Source: Halochromatium glycolicum (GTDB lineage: Bacteria; Pseudomonadota; Gammaproteobacteria; Chromatiales; Chromatiaceae). From it: a DNA stretch of 64,000 bases. Location: contig NZ_NRSJ01000015.1 of the NCBI RefSeq assembly GCF_016584085.1, forward strand, positions 23,091 to 87,090, written 5' to 3'. A program made the position numbers and the translations under genes. The notes under the pieces were generated by a model that saw only the letters and a list, made by a program, of their open reading frames with translations, was not told where the DNA came from and did not search any database. This document shows positions 8,533-19,515 of this stretch, piece after piece (the stretch's first letter is position 1; every line of letters begins with the position of its first letter).

Positions 8533-10461
8533 ATGCTGGACCTGCGCGGCATCAGCCTCCGCCGCGGCACCAAGCTGCTGCTCGACGGCGCCGACCTGCG
8601 ACTGCATCCGGGCCAGAAGCTCGGGTTGATCGGGGCGAACGGGTGCGGGAAATCCAGCCTGTTGGCGTTACTGCGCGGCGAGCTTGCTCCCGACGCCGGT
8701 ACGCTATCGATCCCGAACGGCTGGGAGATCGCGCATGTCGCCCAGCACACACCGTCCGGCGGGCGTGAGGCGATCGAGTTCGTCATCGATGGGGACAGAG
8801 AGCTGAGGGCACTGCAATCAGCCCTCGCCGCAGCCGAAGCCGACGACGACGGGATTCGCCAGGGAGAACTGCTCGGACAGCTCGACGCCATCGGGGCCTG
8901 GGAGGCCGAGAGCCGGGCGGCGCAGCTGATGCACGGCCTCGGTTTCGCCGTCGGCGATGAGCGCCAAGCCCTGGACACCTGGTCGGGCGGTTGGCGAATG
9001 CGGCTGGCGCTGGCCCAGGCACTGATGTGCCGATCCGATCTGCTCCTGCTCGACGAGCCGACCAACCATCTCGATCTGGATGCCGTCATCTGGCTCGAGG
9101 GTTGGCTGCGGTCCTATCCCGGCACGCTGGTACTGATCTCGCATGATCGCGACGTACTGGATGCGGTGGTCACATCGATCTGTCATCTCGAGCGGGGCAG
9201 GCTCCAGACCTACAGCGGCGGTTATTCGGCGTTCGAGCGCCAGCGGTCCGAGCAGCTCGCCCAACAGCAGGCCGCCTACCAGCGGCAGCAGCGCGAGATC
9301 GCGCATATGCAGGCGTTCGTCGATCGATTCCGCGCCAAGGCCACCAAGGCCCGGCAGGCGCAGAGCCGCCTCAAGGCGCTCGAGCGCCTCGAGCTGATCG
9401 CGCCGGCACATGTCGACACGCCGTTTCGGTTCCGTTTCCGCGATCCGGAGTCACAACCGCACCCATTGCTTCAGCTCGAGGCGGTGAGCGTCGGCTATGA
9501 CAGCACCGCGGTGTTGGAAAACGTCGGCCTCGCCCTGGCACCCGGTGATCGCCTGGCCCTGCTTGGCGCGAACGGCGCCGGCAAATCGACTCTAATCAAG
9601 ACCCTGGCGGGAGAGCAGCCGCTCCTCTGTGGGGCGCGCCAGGAGGCGCAGGGTCTACGCATCGGCTACTTTGCCCAGCATCAGATGGATCAACTGCGAC
9701 CGGACGCCTCGCCGCTGCAACATCTCATCGCACTGGACCGCGAGGCGCCCGAGCAGTCATTGCGGGATTTCCTCGGCGGTTTCGGCTTCAGCGGTGATCA
9801 AGCGACCGAGCCGGTCGCACCCTTCTCCGGCGGCGAGAAGGCCCGCCTTGCACTGGCGCTGATCGTTTACCAGCGGCCCAATCTGCTCTTGTTGGACGAG
9901 CCGACCAATCATCTCGACCTGGAGATGCGACACGCGCTGAGCACGGCGCTGCAGGAGTTCGTCGGCGCCATGGTCTTGGTCTCGCACGATCGCCACCTGC
10001 TGCGCATCACCTGCGATGATCTCCTGCTCGTCGACGCCGGACGGGTTGTTCCGTTCGACGGGGATCTCGACGACTACCCGAATTGGATCAGCCAGCGCGC
10101 CGCGCAGAGGCGTACTGCAGCCAATGGCACGTCGGCAGCTCAAGCCGGCGCCGACGCCGGTGCTGAGCGCCCCGGCACCAAGAAGGCCGCGCGCCAGCGC
10201 GACGCCGAGGAGCGCGCGCGCTCCCAGCCGCTTCGCCGCCGCCTCGCCGAGCTCGAGCAGCGTCTCGAGCGGTTGACCGAACAACGCGATGTCATCGATC
10301 AGCGCCTCAGCGACAGCAAGCTCTACGAGCCCGAGGCGAAGCAAGAGCTGCTCGCCGTGATGGAAGACAAGCGCAAGCTGAGCAGCGAGCTGAACGAGAT
10401 CGAGCAGGCCTGGCTGGCAGCCGGTGAAGCACTGGAGCAGCTCCAGTCGCAGCAACGCTGA
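8533..10461 (+). CDS. ABC-F family ATPase, YheS-like
   Basis: A 642-residue soluble tandem ATPase of the ABC-F group, which acts on ribosomes rather than membranes. Two nucleotide-binding domains are visible: Walker A GANGCGKSS and GANGAGKST, signatures SGGWRMR and SGGEKAR, and Walker B LLLLDEPTNHLDL twice. The linker between them is the P-site tRNA interaction motif (rich in Gln/Arg/Lys). A charged coiled coil of about 90 residues closes the C-terminus, as in YheS/Uup. The ATG at 8533 (MLDLRGISLRRG) is chosen because the longer frame upstream lies over comM. The last base overlaps the next start (TGATG). Confidence 0.9.
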   Translation: MLDLRGISLRRGTKLLLDGADLRLHPGQKLGLIGANGCGKSSLLALLRGELAPDAGTLSIPNGWEIAHVAQHTPSGGREAIEFVIDGDRELRALQSALAAAEADDDGIRQGELLGQLDAIGAWEAESRAAQLMHGLGFAVGDERQALDTWSGGWRMRLALAQALMCRSDLLLLDEPTNHLDLDAVIWLEGWLRSYPGTLVLISHDRDVLDAVVTSICHLERGRLQTYSGGYSAFERQRSEQLAQQQAAYQRQQREIAHMQAFVDRFRAKATKARQAQSRLKALERLELIAPAHVDTPFRFRFRDPESQPHPLLQLEAVSVGYDSTAVLENVGLALAPGDRLALLGANGAGKSTLIKTLAGEQPLLCGARQEAQGLRIGYFAQHQMDQLRPDASPLQHLIALDREAPEQSLRDFLGGFGFSGDQATEPVAPFSGGEKARLALALIVYQRPNLLLLDEPTNHLDLEMRHALSTALQEFVGAMVLVSHDRHLLRITCDDLLLVDAGRVVPFDGDLDDYPNWISQRAAQRRTAANGTSAAQAGADAGAERPGTKKAARQRDAEERARSQPLRRRLAELEQRLERLTEQRDVIDQRLSDSKLYEPEAKQELLAVMEDKRKLSSELNEIEQAWLAAGEALEQLQSQQR

Positions 10462-11024
10462 TGCAGTCACCAGGCCGACGACGCGCACAAGCGGCATTGT
10501 GGCGGCGGCCATTACAGCTGCCTCGCAGCCTCCGCCGGCTCGCGGCCGCCGTCGCGGTCGTCGCCGGCCTGTATCTGATCTCGCCCTACTGGATGCTCTG
10601 GGAGCTCAATCGCACCGTCGTCAATGGGCCGACCGCCGCGCTGGGTCCAATGGTCGCGATCGAGTCCGTGCGCGATCAGGTCCAGCGACGGCTGAACAAG
10701 GAGCAGGAAAGCTGCATCGGCGAGGTATCGGATGCCTTTATCGACTGGATACAGCAGAGCATCCGCCGCCACCGAGGCGATCCTCTAACAAGGTCGATCG
10801 ATCTTGCATGGCTGCGCAAGCGGCTGCTGACGCACAGCCGGGGTGATAAGGGGTTCTGGCCCGCGCTCGAGTATGCATTCTACATGTCACCAACCCGTTT
10901 CAGGGTCCGGATCGGGCCCAACGCACCCGAAACCGAGCCGGCTGACGACGCCTCCGCACCCGCGGTCTCTCTGTGCCTGGGCCGCGGGTGGTTCAGGTGG
11001 CGGGTGATCGCCGTCTCCTACTGA
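10461..11024 (+). CDS. DUF2939-like membrane-anchored protein
   Basis: A 187-residue protein with a single N-terminal membrane segment (about residues 26-42, LAAAVAVVAGLYLISPYWML). A predicted periplasmic part resembles DUF2939 (SPYWMLWELNRTVVNGPTAALGPMVAIESVRDQVQRRL). The function of that family is unknown. The basic N-terminus before the helix suggests an inside-to-outside anchor. Its start shares one base with the ABC-F stop, so it is probably translated by re-initiation. The assignment rests on the SPYW...L..A segment only. Confidence 0.65.
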   Translation: MQSPGRRRAQAALWRRPLQLPRSLRRLAAAVAVVAGLYLISPYWMLWELNRTVVNGPTAALGPMVAIESVRDQVQRRLNKEQESCIGEVSDAFIDWIQQSIRRHRGDPLTRSIDLAWLRKRLLTHSRGDKGFWPALEYAFYMSPTRFRVRIGPNAPETEPADDASAPAVSLCLGRGWFRWRVIAVSY

Positions 11025-11212
11025 GGCTGCCCGAGCCACCATGCCACCGCTCGCTTGTCTCTGACCCTTCGCTTGTCTCTGGCCCTTTTGAAAACGACGG
11101 GGACTGATCGCGGAAATCGTTCTCATCGGCGCACGGAGCGCGTTATCTTAGGGCCTGAAATACCGAAGCGCCGCACAGTTCTCGCCCTCTTCTTTTCGCT
11201 CAGGATCACCGC

Positions 11213-13729
<2,517 letters not shown>

Positions 13730-13801
13730 AGCGGGTCAAGCCGATCTGAAGACCTTCGAGCCGCTTCGCCCAAGCGACGATGACAGAGGATGCCTGCAAT
13801 C

Positions 13802-15103
13802 ATGAGTACTGAGCTTGCGCCGGAGCATATGATCGACGTCCAGTTCGGTCGTGCCGAACAGCATATGGATCGGATCGCTCCGGGATTGCTCGAGCTGCTC
13901 CTAGCCCCCCGGCGAACGATCACGGTCAACCTCCCGGTCGAGCTCGATGATGGAACCATTGAGACCTTCGCCGGCTATCGGGTACTGCATAACCAGCTCC
14001 TCGGACCCGGCAAAGGCGGCATCCGCTTCCACCCTGAGGTCTCTTTGCCTGAGGTCTCAGCGCTCGCAGCACTGATGACCTGGAAGTGTGCGCTGCTGCG
14101 CATCCCGTTTGGCGGCGCCAAGGGCGGCATTGCCTGCAACCCGAAGCAACTGAGCGAGCGCGAGCGCCGGCGCTTGACTCGGCGCTTCGTCGCCGAACTT
14201 GGCGACAACATCGGCCCCTACACCGATATCCCAGCGCCGGACCTCTACACCGACAGCCAGACCATGGCCTGGGTCTACGACACCTATCAGGCGCTGCATC
14301 CGGGCGAGAACAACCTGCCGGTCGTGACCGGCAAGCCGCTCGCCATCGGTGGCTCGGAAGGACGCTCCGAAGCCACCGGCCGCGGTTGCGTCTACGCCGC
14401 TGAACGGCTCCTCAACCTTGGCGTCATCCCACAGCTGCCCTCATTGCAGGGCGCGCGCGTCGCGATCCAGGGCTACGGTGAGGTCGGCCGCGTCGCCGGG
14501 CGCCTACTCCATGAGCACGGGGCCAAGGTCGTTGCAGTCAGCGATTCGCGCGGCGGCGTGCTCGCGATCAATGGAGACCGACTCGATCTCGACGCACTCA
14601 ACCATCACAAGGCCGACAATGGCACAGTGGTTGGGCTGGCCGAAACTCGGACCATCACCAATGCCGATCTGCTCGCGCTCGACTGCGACCTGCTGATACC
14701 GGCCGCCTTGGGTGGACAGGTCCATGCCGGCAACGCCGAAGCGGTCAAGGCCAAGGTGCTCGTCGAAGGCGCGAACCGACCGGTCACTCCGGAGGCCGAC
14801 GACATCCTCTCGGCCCGCGGCATCCTCGTGCTGCCGGACATCCTGGCCAACGCCGGCGGCGTCACCGTCAGCTACTATGAATGGGTGCAAAACATCGAGC
14901 ACCACAGCTGGCCCTTGGATGAGATCAACGGCCGACTGCGCAGCCGCATCAACAATGCCACCGACCGTGTCGTCGCACGCTGGCGCGCCTTCACCAGCTC
15001 CGAGAAGCGCAACGGCGCTTGCACCGATCTGCGCACCGCCGCATTGGTCGAAGCCCTCGAACGGCTTGCCGCCGTGCTCGAACAGCGCGGTGTTTGGCCT
15101 TAA
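13802..15103 (+). CDS. gdhA: Glu/Leu/Phe/Val-type glutamate dehydrogenase
   Basis: It interconverts glutamate with 2-oxoglutarate and ammonium. The N-terminal domain has the substrate lysine in GGIRFHP and MTWKCALLRIPFGGAKGGI. The Rossmann domain begins at VAIQGYGEVGRVAG and ends with DILANAGGVTVSYYEWVQN. The length of 433 residues from the ATG at 13802 is typical. An AGAGGA site sits about 10 bases before that ATG, whereas the ATG at 13790 overlaps the same site and is unlikely. Nitrogen context is provided by the glnK-amtB unit, but the genes are not linked. Confidence 0.92.
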   Translation: MSTELAPEHMIDVQFGRAEQHMDRIAPGLLELLLAPRRTITVNLPVELDDGTIETFAGYRVLHNQLLGPGKGGIRFHPEVSLPEVSALAALMTWKCALLRIPFGGAKGGIACNPKQLSERERRRLTRRFVAELGDNIGPYTDIPAPDLYTDSQTMAWVYDTYQALHPGENNLPVVTGKPLAIGGSEGRSEATGRGCVYAAERLLNLGVIPQLPSLQGARVAIQGYGEVGRVAGRLLHEHGAKVVAVSDSRGGVLAINGDRLDLDALNHHKADNGTVVGLAETRTITNADLLALDCDLLIPAALGGQVHAGNAEAVKAKVLVEGANRPVTPEADDILSARGILVLPDILANAGGVTVSYYEWVQNIEHHSWPLDEINGRLRSRINNATDRVVARWRAFTSSEKRNGACTDLRTAALVEALERLAAVLEQRGVWP

Positions 15104-15114
15104 ACAGAAGGCAG

Positions 15115-15185
15115 CCACCCCCGATCTCTATGCCAAGCTCACCGAGATCACCGACGAGAAGGCGCGTGCGCGTCAAGCTCGCGGT
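15115..15185 (+). pseudogene. Remnant of the 5' end of a DUF1640-type coiled-coil gene
   Basis: Just after the glutamate dehydrogenase stop, the plus strand encodes DLYAKLTEITDEKARAR without a start. This matches the N-terminus of the coiled-coil protein at 15318-15803 (ELYAQLTEAPDEKTRAR), which lies on the other strand. The remainder of that gene is missing here. It is best read as a decayed duplicate. Confidence 0.6.
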
Positions 15186-15317
15186 TTGCTTCATCAGCCC
15201 CTGATGCCAAGGGTCGAGCAGGCGCACTGGCGCTGCGAGACGCGCGACCAGATTCGGTGTCGGTGGCTCGATGGCACGTGCTCCGGGGCCAACTCCGGCA
15301 CCAACTCCGGCACTGAA

Positions 15318-15803
15318 TCAGGGACCGATCAGCAGATCGACAAGCTTGAACACCGCACCGAGCACCGCCAAGCCCCCGAGTAGCCAGCGCGTCTGAGCCG
15401 CCATGGCTTGGTGCAGGCTGACCTCCACTTGCTTGAGCTCGGTGCGCAGGCGACCCTCCATCTCGGCCATGCGTGCATCGACCTCACGGATCTGCAGCTC
15501 GATCCCCTTGATCTGCCCCTGCAGCCGTGCATCGACCTCTCTGATCTGCCCCTGCAGCCGCGCATCGACCTCTCTGATCTGCTCTTGGAGGCGGGCCTCT
15601 ACCGCTTTGATCTGCAGCTCTACGCCTTTGATCTCCTTCTGGAGGCGCAATTCGCTCTCGCGCACGTGACTTTGGGTGGCGAGGTCGTTGATCTGCGGAA
15701 AGCGTGCCTCGAGCGCGTCGAAGGCGTCGGCGATCAATCGTGCCCGGGTCTTTTCGTCCGGCGCTTCGGTGAGCTGGGCATACAGTTCCAGGGCAGCACT
15801 CAT
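15318..15803 (-). CDS. Coiled-coil protein with C-terminal membrane anchor (DUF1640-like)
   Basis: A 161-residue protein. The helical N-terminal region (LYAQLTEAPDEKTRARLIADAFDALEARFP) is followed by a long coiled coil (residues 50-130). It is built on an 11-residue repeat IREVDARLQGQ present in several variants, matching a 33-bp DNA repeat at about 15495-15600. A single hydrophobic segment (WLLGGLAVLGAVFKLVDLLI) ends the protein. The architecture resembles the CCDC90/DUF1640 group; function is unknown. A decayed copy of its first exon-like segment lies nearby on the opposite strand, suggesting a duplicated family. Confidence 0.7.
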   Translation of the reverse strand: MSAALELYAQLTEAPDEKTRARLIADAFDALEARFPQINDLATQSHVRESELRLQKEIKGVELQIKAVEARLQEQIREVDARLQGQIREVDARLQGQIKGIELQIREVDARMAEMEGRLRTELKQVEVSLHQAMAAQTRWLLGGLAVLGAVFKLVDLLIGP

Positions 15804-15947
15804 CGCCTCGTTCCTCCCGACGTCGCTGTAGCCAGGGGTTCACAACCAACCGCAACTGGCAGCGTAACAGCTGTGGACCAACCATAGATCGACCCTGCGA
15901 TCCTTGATCATCGCCTGGCTCAATCCCTGGCATAGCGGTCAACGATA

Positions 15948-15976
15948 AACTATTTTATTTTTAAAAATAAATAGTT
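15948..15976. repeat. AT-rich near-perfect palindrome
   Basis: AACTATTTTATTTTT is followed by AAAAATAAATAGTT, a 29-base inverted repeat broken by one base. It opens an AT-rich stretch (15940-16140) that contrasts sharply with the GC-rich surroundings. Confidence 0.8.
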
Positions 15977-16268
15977 GTATTGCTGGCTGTTGTGCGAGCC
16001 GCTGTCGCTGGATCAAGGCCGGCCTGCGCTGATTATTACGAGTTGTATGTATTCAAATAGTAATCGTAATAGACACAGTGGATAAACCGTAAAAAAGTCC
16101 ATTACATCAATACTTTCAGTATCTTATGAAAAAATAAGCCTGTGCTCTGGAGCTCGTGGGGTTGTTGATGGGTTGTGGATAGATCGCCGGTTCGGATTCG
16201 TCGACAAGTTATTCACAGGCTACAAGGTTAGGCGACAAACAAGATCTCGGTAGCGCCCGAGCATACCT

Positions 16269-16307
16269 GATCAGCTGGCCGGATCAGCTGGCCCGATCAG
16301 CTGGGTC
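16269..16307 (+). repeat. Three 13-bp direct repeats (iteron-like)
   Basis: GATCAGCTGGCCG, GATCAGCTGGCCC and GATCAGCTGGGTC lie head to tail. Each contains GATC. The remaining sequence up to the IS200-type element (16310-16500) shows nothing recognisable. Confidence 0.85.
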
Positions 16308-16505
16308 ACGACCTGACGATCGCGCTGCTGTTCGGCAATGACGCTCGAGGAGGGGGTGAGTGAAGGATGCAGATCAGGCTGCGGTCGACGAAGCCGGCCG
16401 AGCGTGTTTTCGCCGGCAGTGAACCGCGAGCGTCCCACTGGGCGGCGAGGGCGAGGGCGTGAGGATGCCGCTAAGGCTTTGATTGTCCGAAGTAGGGTTC
16501 AAACC

Positions 16506-16521
16506 ACCGCCTTTAGGCGGT
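16506..16521 (+). repeat. IS200-type left-end hairpin
   Basis: A 6-bp perfect stem with TTTA loop, 38 bases upstream of the transposase start. Confidence 0.8.
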
Positions 16522-16558
16522 CAGATTTATCTTTGAAGCCTTTTGCACAGTCGAAGAG

Positions 16559-16984
16559 ATGGAGTACCGGTACGGCAGCCACACAGTTTTCAAGATTCAG
16601 TACCACTTTGTGTTCGTCACGAAGTATCGCTATCACGTTCTGAAAGGAGATGTTGCCCTCAAGGCCCGCGAGCTGATCCGCCAGACATGCGAAGCTTTCG
16701 AGATCGAGATTCTCAAGGGCGTCGTGAGCAAGGACCACATCCATATCCTGGTCTCAGCGCCCCCGAATATGGCTCCGAGCGAGATCATGAGACGGATCAA
16801 GGGACGCACCTCGACAAAACTGTTCGAGACGTTCCCCGAGCTGCGAAAGCGCTACTGGGGCAGGCACTTCTGGGCTCGCGGCTACTTTTGTGTTACGTCC
16901 GGAGAGGTGACCGAAGAGATGATCAAGGAATATCTGGAGCATCATTTTGAGCCCCGCACAGATGACAACTTCCGAACCGAATAA
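16559..16984 (+). CDS. tnpA: IS200/IS605-family transposase TnpA (Y1 HUH)
   Basis: A 141-residue Y1 transposase that cuts and joins single-stranded DNA at its terminal hairpins. The HUH motif is visible in VVSKDHIHILVS. The catalytic tyrosine is expected in the last helix, MIKEYLEHHF. The core RYWGRHFWARGYFCVTSGEV is conserved in the family. The length equals the normal 130-150 residues with no frameshift, so the element is probably competent for transposition. Confidence 0.93.
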   Translation: MEYRYGSHTVFKIQYHFVFVTKYRYHVLKGDVALKARELIRQTCEAFEIEILKGVVSKDHIHILVSAPPNMAPSEIMRRIKGRTSTKLFETFPELRKRYWGRHFWARGYFCVTSGEVTEEMIKEYLEHHFEPRTDDNFRTE

Positions 16985-16985
16985 A

Positions 16986-17050
16986 CGGGTCTGTCGACCC
17001 GTATCCGGACTTTCAGTCCGTAAATCCAACCCACCAGCTTTAGCTGGTGG
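16986..17050 (+). repeat. Three consecutive hairpins at the IS200-type right end
   Basis: Stems at 16986-17001 (CGGGTC/GACCCG), 17006-17020 (CGGACT/AGTCCG) and 17031-17050 (CCACCAGC/GCTGGTGG). The last is the likely right-end transposition signal. The first, right after the stop codon, may serve as a terminator. Confidence 0.75.
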
Positions 17051-17065
17051 TTGTTGAGTCTGAAG

Positions 17066-17150
17066 TGGTGCCCGGGGCCGGACTCGAACCGGCACGGCCG
17101 AAGCCGAGGGATTTTAAGTCCCTTGTGTCTACCAATTTCACCACCCGGGC
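17066..17150 (-). tRNA. tRNA-Leu (UAA)
   Basis: On the minus strand the acceptor GCCCGGG pairs with CCCGGGC before ACCA. The D arm is GGTGAAATTGGTAGACAC. The anticodon stem AGGGA/TCCCT bears the loop CTTAAAA (anticodon UAA). There is a long variable arm (CTCGGCTTCGGCCG), as class II leucine tRNAs have, and the T arm is GGTTCGAGTCC. CCA is encoded. Confidence 0.95.
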
Positions 17151-17158
17151 AGTCGTGG

Positions 17159-17246
17159 GCTAAGAGGCTGTATCAAAACGGCCGCTTGACCCGCGCAACC
17201 TGCTGATCCATCCGGCGATAGGAGGCATTCTGTTAGGCCTCTGAGT
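17159..17246 (-). repeat. CCTAAG-end repeat (family R2), diverged copy
   Basis: The minus-strand sequence aligns with the copy at 41145-41233 along its length. Shared blocks include CAGAATGCC, TGCGCGGG and the end block GTTTTGATA...GCCTCTT. It lies between tRNA-Leu and the LON-domain gene. Nothing else is recognised in 17247-17512. Confidence 0.6.
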
Positions 17247-17512
17247 TGAGGCCTGCGCGGGGACTGCAGCGGTCGCACCGGTGCCGACCCCGATTATGAT
17301 CGTTTCCGACAGCTCATGCGAGGCGCTCCTTGAGGGCGTGCCCAAGAGCGCGCCCAAGAGCGCCCAGTCCAGCTCGGCAAGATGGGCGCCGGGTGAGCCA
17401 CCTAAAGGGCCTGAGGACGGCTGGCAGCTTTGAGCATCGCGCGGTTGACCCTTATCTGCATCACAGGGGCTCACACTTTCTCGTCCAGAGCAATCATTTG
17501 GAGTCGTCAACG

Positions 17513-18175
17513 ATGCGTAGCCCGTTTCTCCAGCGTTTGCCGGATTTGCCCGATGTGCTGCCGATCTTCCCGCTCAACGGCGCGGTCGTGATGCCCGGGG
17601 TCCAGTTGCCGCTCAATATCTTCGAACCGCGTTACTTGACGATGGTGCAGGCGGCGCTGGCGAGTGACCATCTGATCGGGATGGTGCAGCCGCGCGGGCA
17701 GGGCGAGGACGAAGAGGATCGGCCGCCGATCCATCGCACCGGTTGCGCGGGCCGGATCACGTCTTATAGCGAGACGAACGATGGTCGTATCGTGCTCGTG
17801 CTGACGGGACTCTGCCGGTTTGCGGTTGCCGAGGAGCTGGCGATGCAGGAGGGCTTCCGGAGGGTGGTGCCGAACTGGGAGCCGTTCGTGCTCGATCTCG
17901 AGGACACTGAGGCAACGCTCGACGAGCGCGATCGTTTCATGGGCTCGCTGCGCGCATTCTGTGATCAGCGCAGTGTCGAAGTCCCCTGGGACGATCTGAG
18001 CAAGATGGCAGACAACGATCTCGTCAATCTGCTGTGCGCGCATCTACCGCTCGATGCGGAAGACAAGCAGGCCTTGCTGGAGACGGTGCCGTTCGGCGAG
18101 CGTGCGTCACTGATGCGCGGCCTGATGGAGATGTCGGCGCAGGCATCGCGGCTGGGTACGGAGCATCGCCATTAA
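17513..18175 (+). CDS. LON-substrate-binding-domain protein (peptidase S16-like, no protease)
   Basis: A 220-residue protein made of the N-terminal LON domain only (LPIFPLNGAVVMPGVQLPLNIFEPRYLTMV). The AAA+ and Ser/Lys protease domains of Lon are absent. Such stand-alone proteins are widespread; substrate recruitment is the proposed but unproven role. The ATG at 17513 is preceded by GGAG 9 bases away, so the longer frame from 17330 is not used. It is monocistronic as far as can be seen. Confidence 0.88.
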   Translation: MRSPFLQRLPDLPDVLPIFPLNGAVVMPGVQLPLNIFEPRYLTMVQAALASDHLIGMVQPRGQGEDEEDRPPIHRTGCAGRITSYSETNDGRIVLVLTGLCRFAVAEELAMQEGFRRVVPNWEPFVLDLEDTEATLDERDRFMGSLRAFCDQRSVEVPWDDLSKMADNDLVNLLCAHLPLDAEDKQALLETVPFGERASLMRGLMEMSAQASRLGTEHRH

Positions 18176-18421
18176 TGTTCAGGGAGGCTCACCGTTAGAT
18201 CACGACGGTGGTCGTCTCATCCTCCGGGGTGGCCGGCCGCCATAATCCTTCGGGGTTGTCCGGGACATATCGAGCGCGTCAGGGCCTTGAAATTCGAGCC
18301 GCTAAGGTTCACTACAACGACCAGGGCGAGATGGCCTCGGGATCGAGATCGGTCGGATGCATAGGATAGACCGGGCTTAGCATCGTCGAGGCTCAATCGG
18401 AACGAGATGGGGTATCAAAGA

Positions 18422-18748
18422 ATGGCAGTTACATTGACCGACGCGGCGGCGAGCCACGTTAACAAGATGATCAGTCAACGCGGCCATGGTATCGGGCTGC
18501 GCATCGGCACCAAGAAGAGCGGCTGTACCGGTTTCGCGTACGTCGTCGACTACGCGGACGACTGCGACGAGGGCGACCATGTCTTCGAGAGCCATGGCGT
18601 CAAGGTCGTCGTCGATGAGGCGAGCCTGCCGCGCCTCGAAGGGATGGAGGTCGACTTCGTCAAGTCCAGCCTCTTGAACGAGGGATTCGAGTTCCGTAAT
18701 CCCAATGTCAAGGATGCCTGCGGCTGCGGCGAATCGTTCAGCGTCTAA
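18422..18748 (+). CDS. Iron-sulfur cluster assembly protein, IscA/SufA type
   Basis: A 108-residue A-type carrier that delivers Fe-S clusters. The three conserved ligands are Cys35 (KSGCTGFAY) and Cys100/Cys102 (DACGCGESF). The start at 18422 (MAVTLTDAAASHV) gives the family length; an upstream in-frame ATG adds five unconserved residues. It precedes a SufE-like gene by 20 bases, so a small Suf-type pair is likely. Whether it is IscA, SufA or ErpA cannot be decided from the sequence alone. Confidence 0.9.
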   Translation: MAVTLTDAAASHVNKMISQRGHGIGLRIGTKKSGCTGFAYVVDYADDCDEGDHVFESHGVKVVVDEASLPRLEGMEVDFVKSSLLNEGFEFRNPNVKDACGCGESFSV

Positions 18749-18768
18749 CCCTGTGCGAAGTGCATTCC

Positions 18769-19179
18769 ATGGCTGACGAATCGATCCAGGACATCGTCGA
18801 GACCTTCGATCTGCTCGGAGATTGGGAGCAGCGCTATCAGTATCTGGTCGAGATCGGTGAACGGCTCCCGGCGATGTCTCCTGCGAGCAAGACCGAGGCG
18901 AATCGCGTCATGGAGTGCATGAGCACCGTCTATGTGGCCGCAACGAATGAGGACGGGGTGATCCGGTTCGAGGGGGACTGCGATACGGCGATCATCAAGG
19001 GCGTGGTGGCCCTCCTGGTCGGACTGTTCTCGGGTAAGACCGCAGTGGAGATCGAGGAGACCGACGTCGATGCGCTGTTCGAAGGGCTCCAGCTTGAGGA
19101 GCATCTCAGCCCCAATCGTCATGTGGGTGTCTACGCGATCGTCAATAAGATGAAGGCGCAGGCGGCCAGCGCGGCCTGA
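18769..19179 (+). CDS. sufE: SufE-like sulfur acceptor protein
   Basis: A 136-residue protein that accepts sulfane sulfur from a SufS-type cysteine desulfurase. The active cysteine is Cys50 in RVMECMSTVYV, in the position of E. coli Cys51, although the usual GC(Q)S context is changed to ECMS. The rest (DIVETFDLLGDWEQRYQYLVEIG, FEGDCDTAIIKGVVALLVGLFSGKT, LSPNRHVGVYAIVNKMK) is typical. The ATG at 18769 is preferred over a GTG nine bases earlier. No sufBCDS genes are nearby. Confidence 0.88.
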   Translation: MADESIQDIVETFDLLGDWEQRYQYLVEIGERLPAMSPASKTEANRVMECMSTVYVAATNEDGVIRFEGDCDTAIIKGVVALLVGLFSGKTAVEIEETDVDALFEGLQLEEHLSPNRHVGVYAIVNKMKAQAASAA

Positions 19180-19239
19180 TCGTCCATCATCTACTGTATC
19201 GCCCGCAGTCGTTCAAGATCGGGCGCTCGCCTTGCCGCT

Positions 19240-19411
19240 ATGACGCTTGCCGGGAAGCGCGGGTCGGAACTCGTCGGATCGTCGTTCGCCTGCCAGGGGC
19301 GTCGTCTTAACCCCAGGGGCGTCGTCTCAACCATAGCCGGGCTCTGTGATCGGCAGCGCGATGAAGACGACGGGCGAAAAGACCAGCCAGGTGCTCTGAC
19401 AGAGAGCGGCT
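19240..19411 (-). repeat. MITE-like element (family R1), diverged copy
   Basis: On the minus strand it aligns with the two 159-bp copies at 23900 and 40889 (TGGTCTTTTCGC, AGCCCGGCTATG, GGCAGGCGAACGA and TTCCCGGCAA blocks). A 20-base internal duplication (GACGACGCCCCTGG twice) makes it longer. The gap 19180-19515 shows nothing else. Confidence 0.6.
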
Positions 19412-19515
19412 CACGCCCATCGCGTCGCGCCGCCCCTCGAGAAGGAACGGTTCTCAGCCGTTGTGTCGCAGTCGAGGGGCCTGGTGCATGCGGGCGTGAA
19501 CGCAGTCGAGAGGCC

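Larger units (their letters stand above)
15940..16310. other. AT-rich island with DnaA-box-like sites and 13-bp iterons
   Basis: No gene is visible. One perfect DnaA box (TTATTCACA, 16209-16217) and two one-mismatch boxes (TGTGGATAG, 16174-16182; AGTGGATAA, 16077-16085) lie beside AT-rich DNA. Three 13-bp direct repeats starting GATCAGCTGG follow at 16269-16307. The combination resembles a replication origin or a DnaA-titration site, but there is no rep gene and the dnaA gene is 33 kb away. Confidence 0.5.
16500..17055 (+). mobile_element. IS200-type insertion sequence
   Basis: The element carries one transposase gene (tnpA) bordered by hairpins. The left-end hairpin is ACCGCC-TTTA-GGCGGT (16506-16521). 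The right-end hairpin is CCACCAGC-TTTA-GCTGGTGG (17031-17050). Two further stems (16986-17001 and 17006-17020) lie between the gene and the right end. Both terminal hairpins have the same TTTA loop, typical of the single-strand transposition signals of IS200/IS605. There is no tnpB. The right end stops 11-16 bases from the 3' end of the tRNA-Leu gene. Confidence 0.85.

Noticed and set aside
16269..16307. CRISPR-like array
   Set aside because: The 13-bp units are directly adjacent with no spacers.
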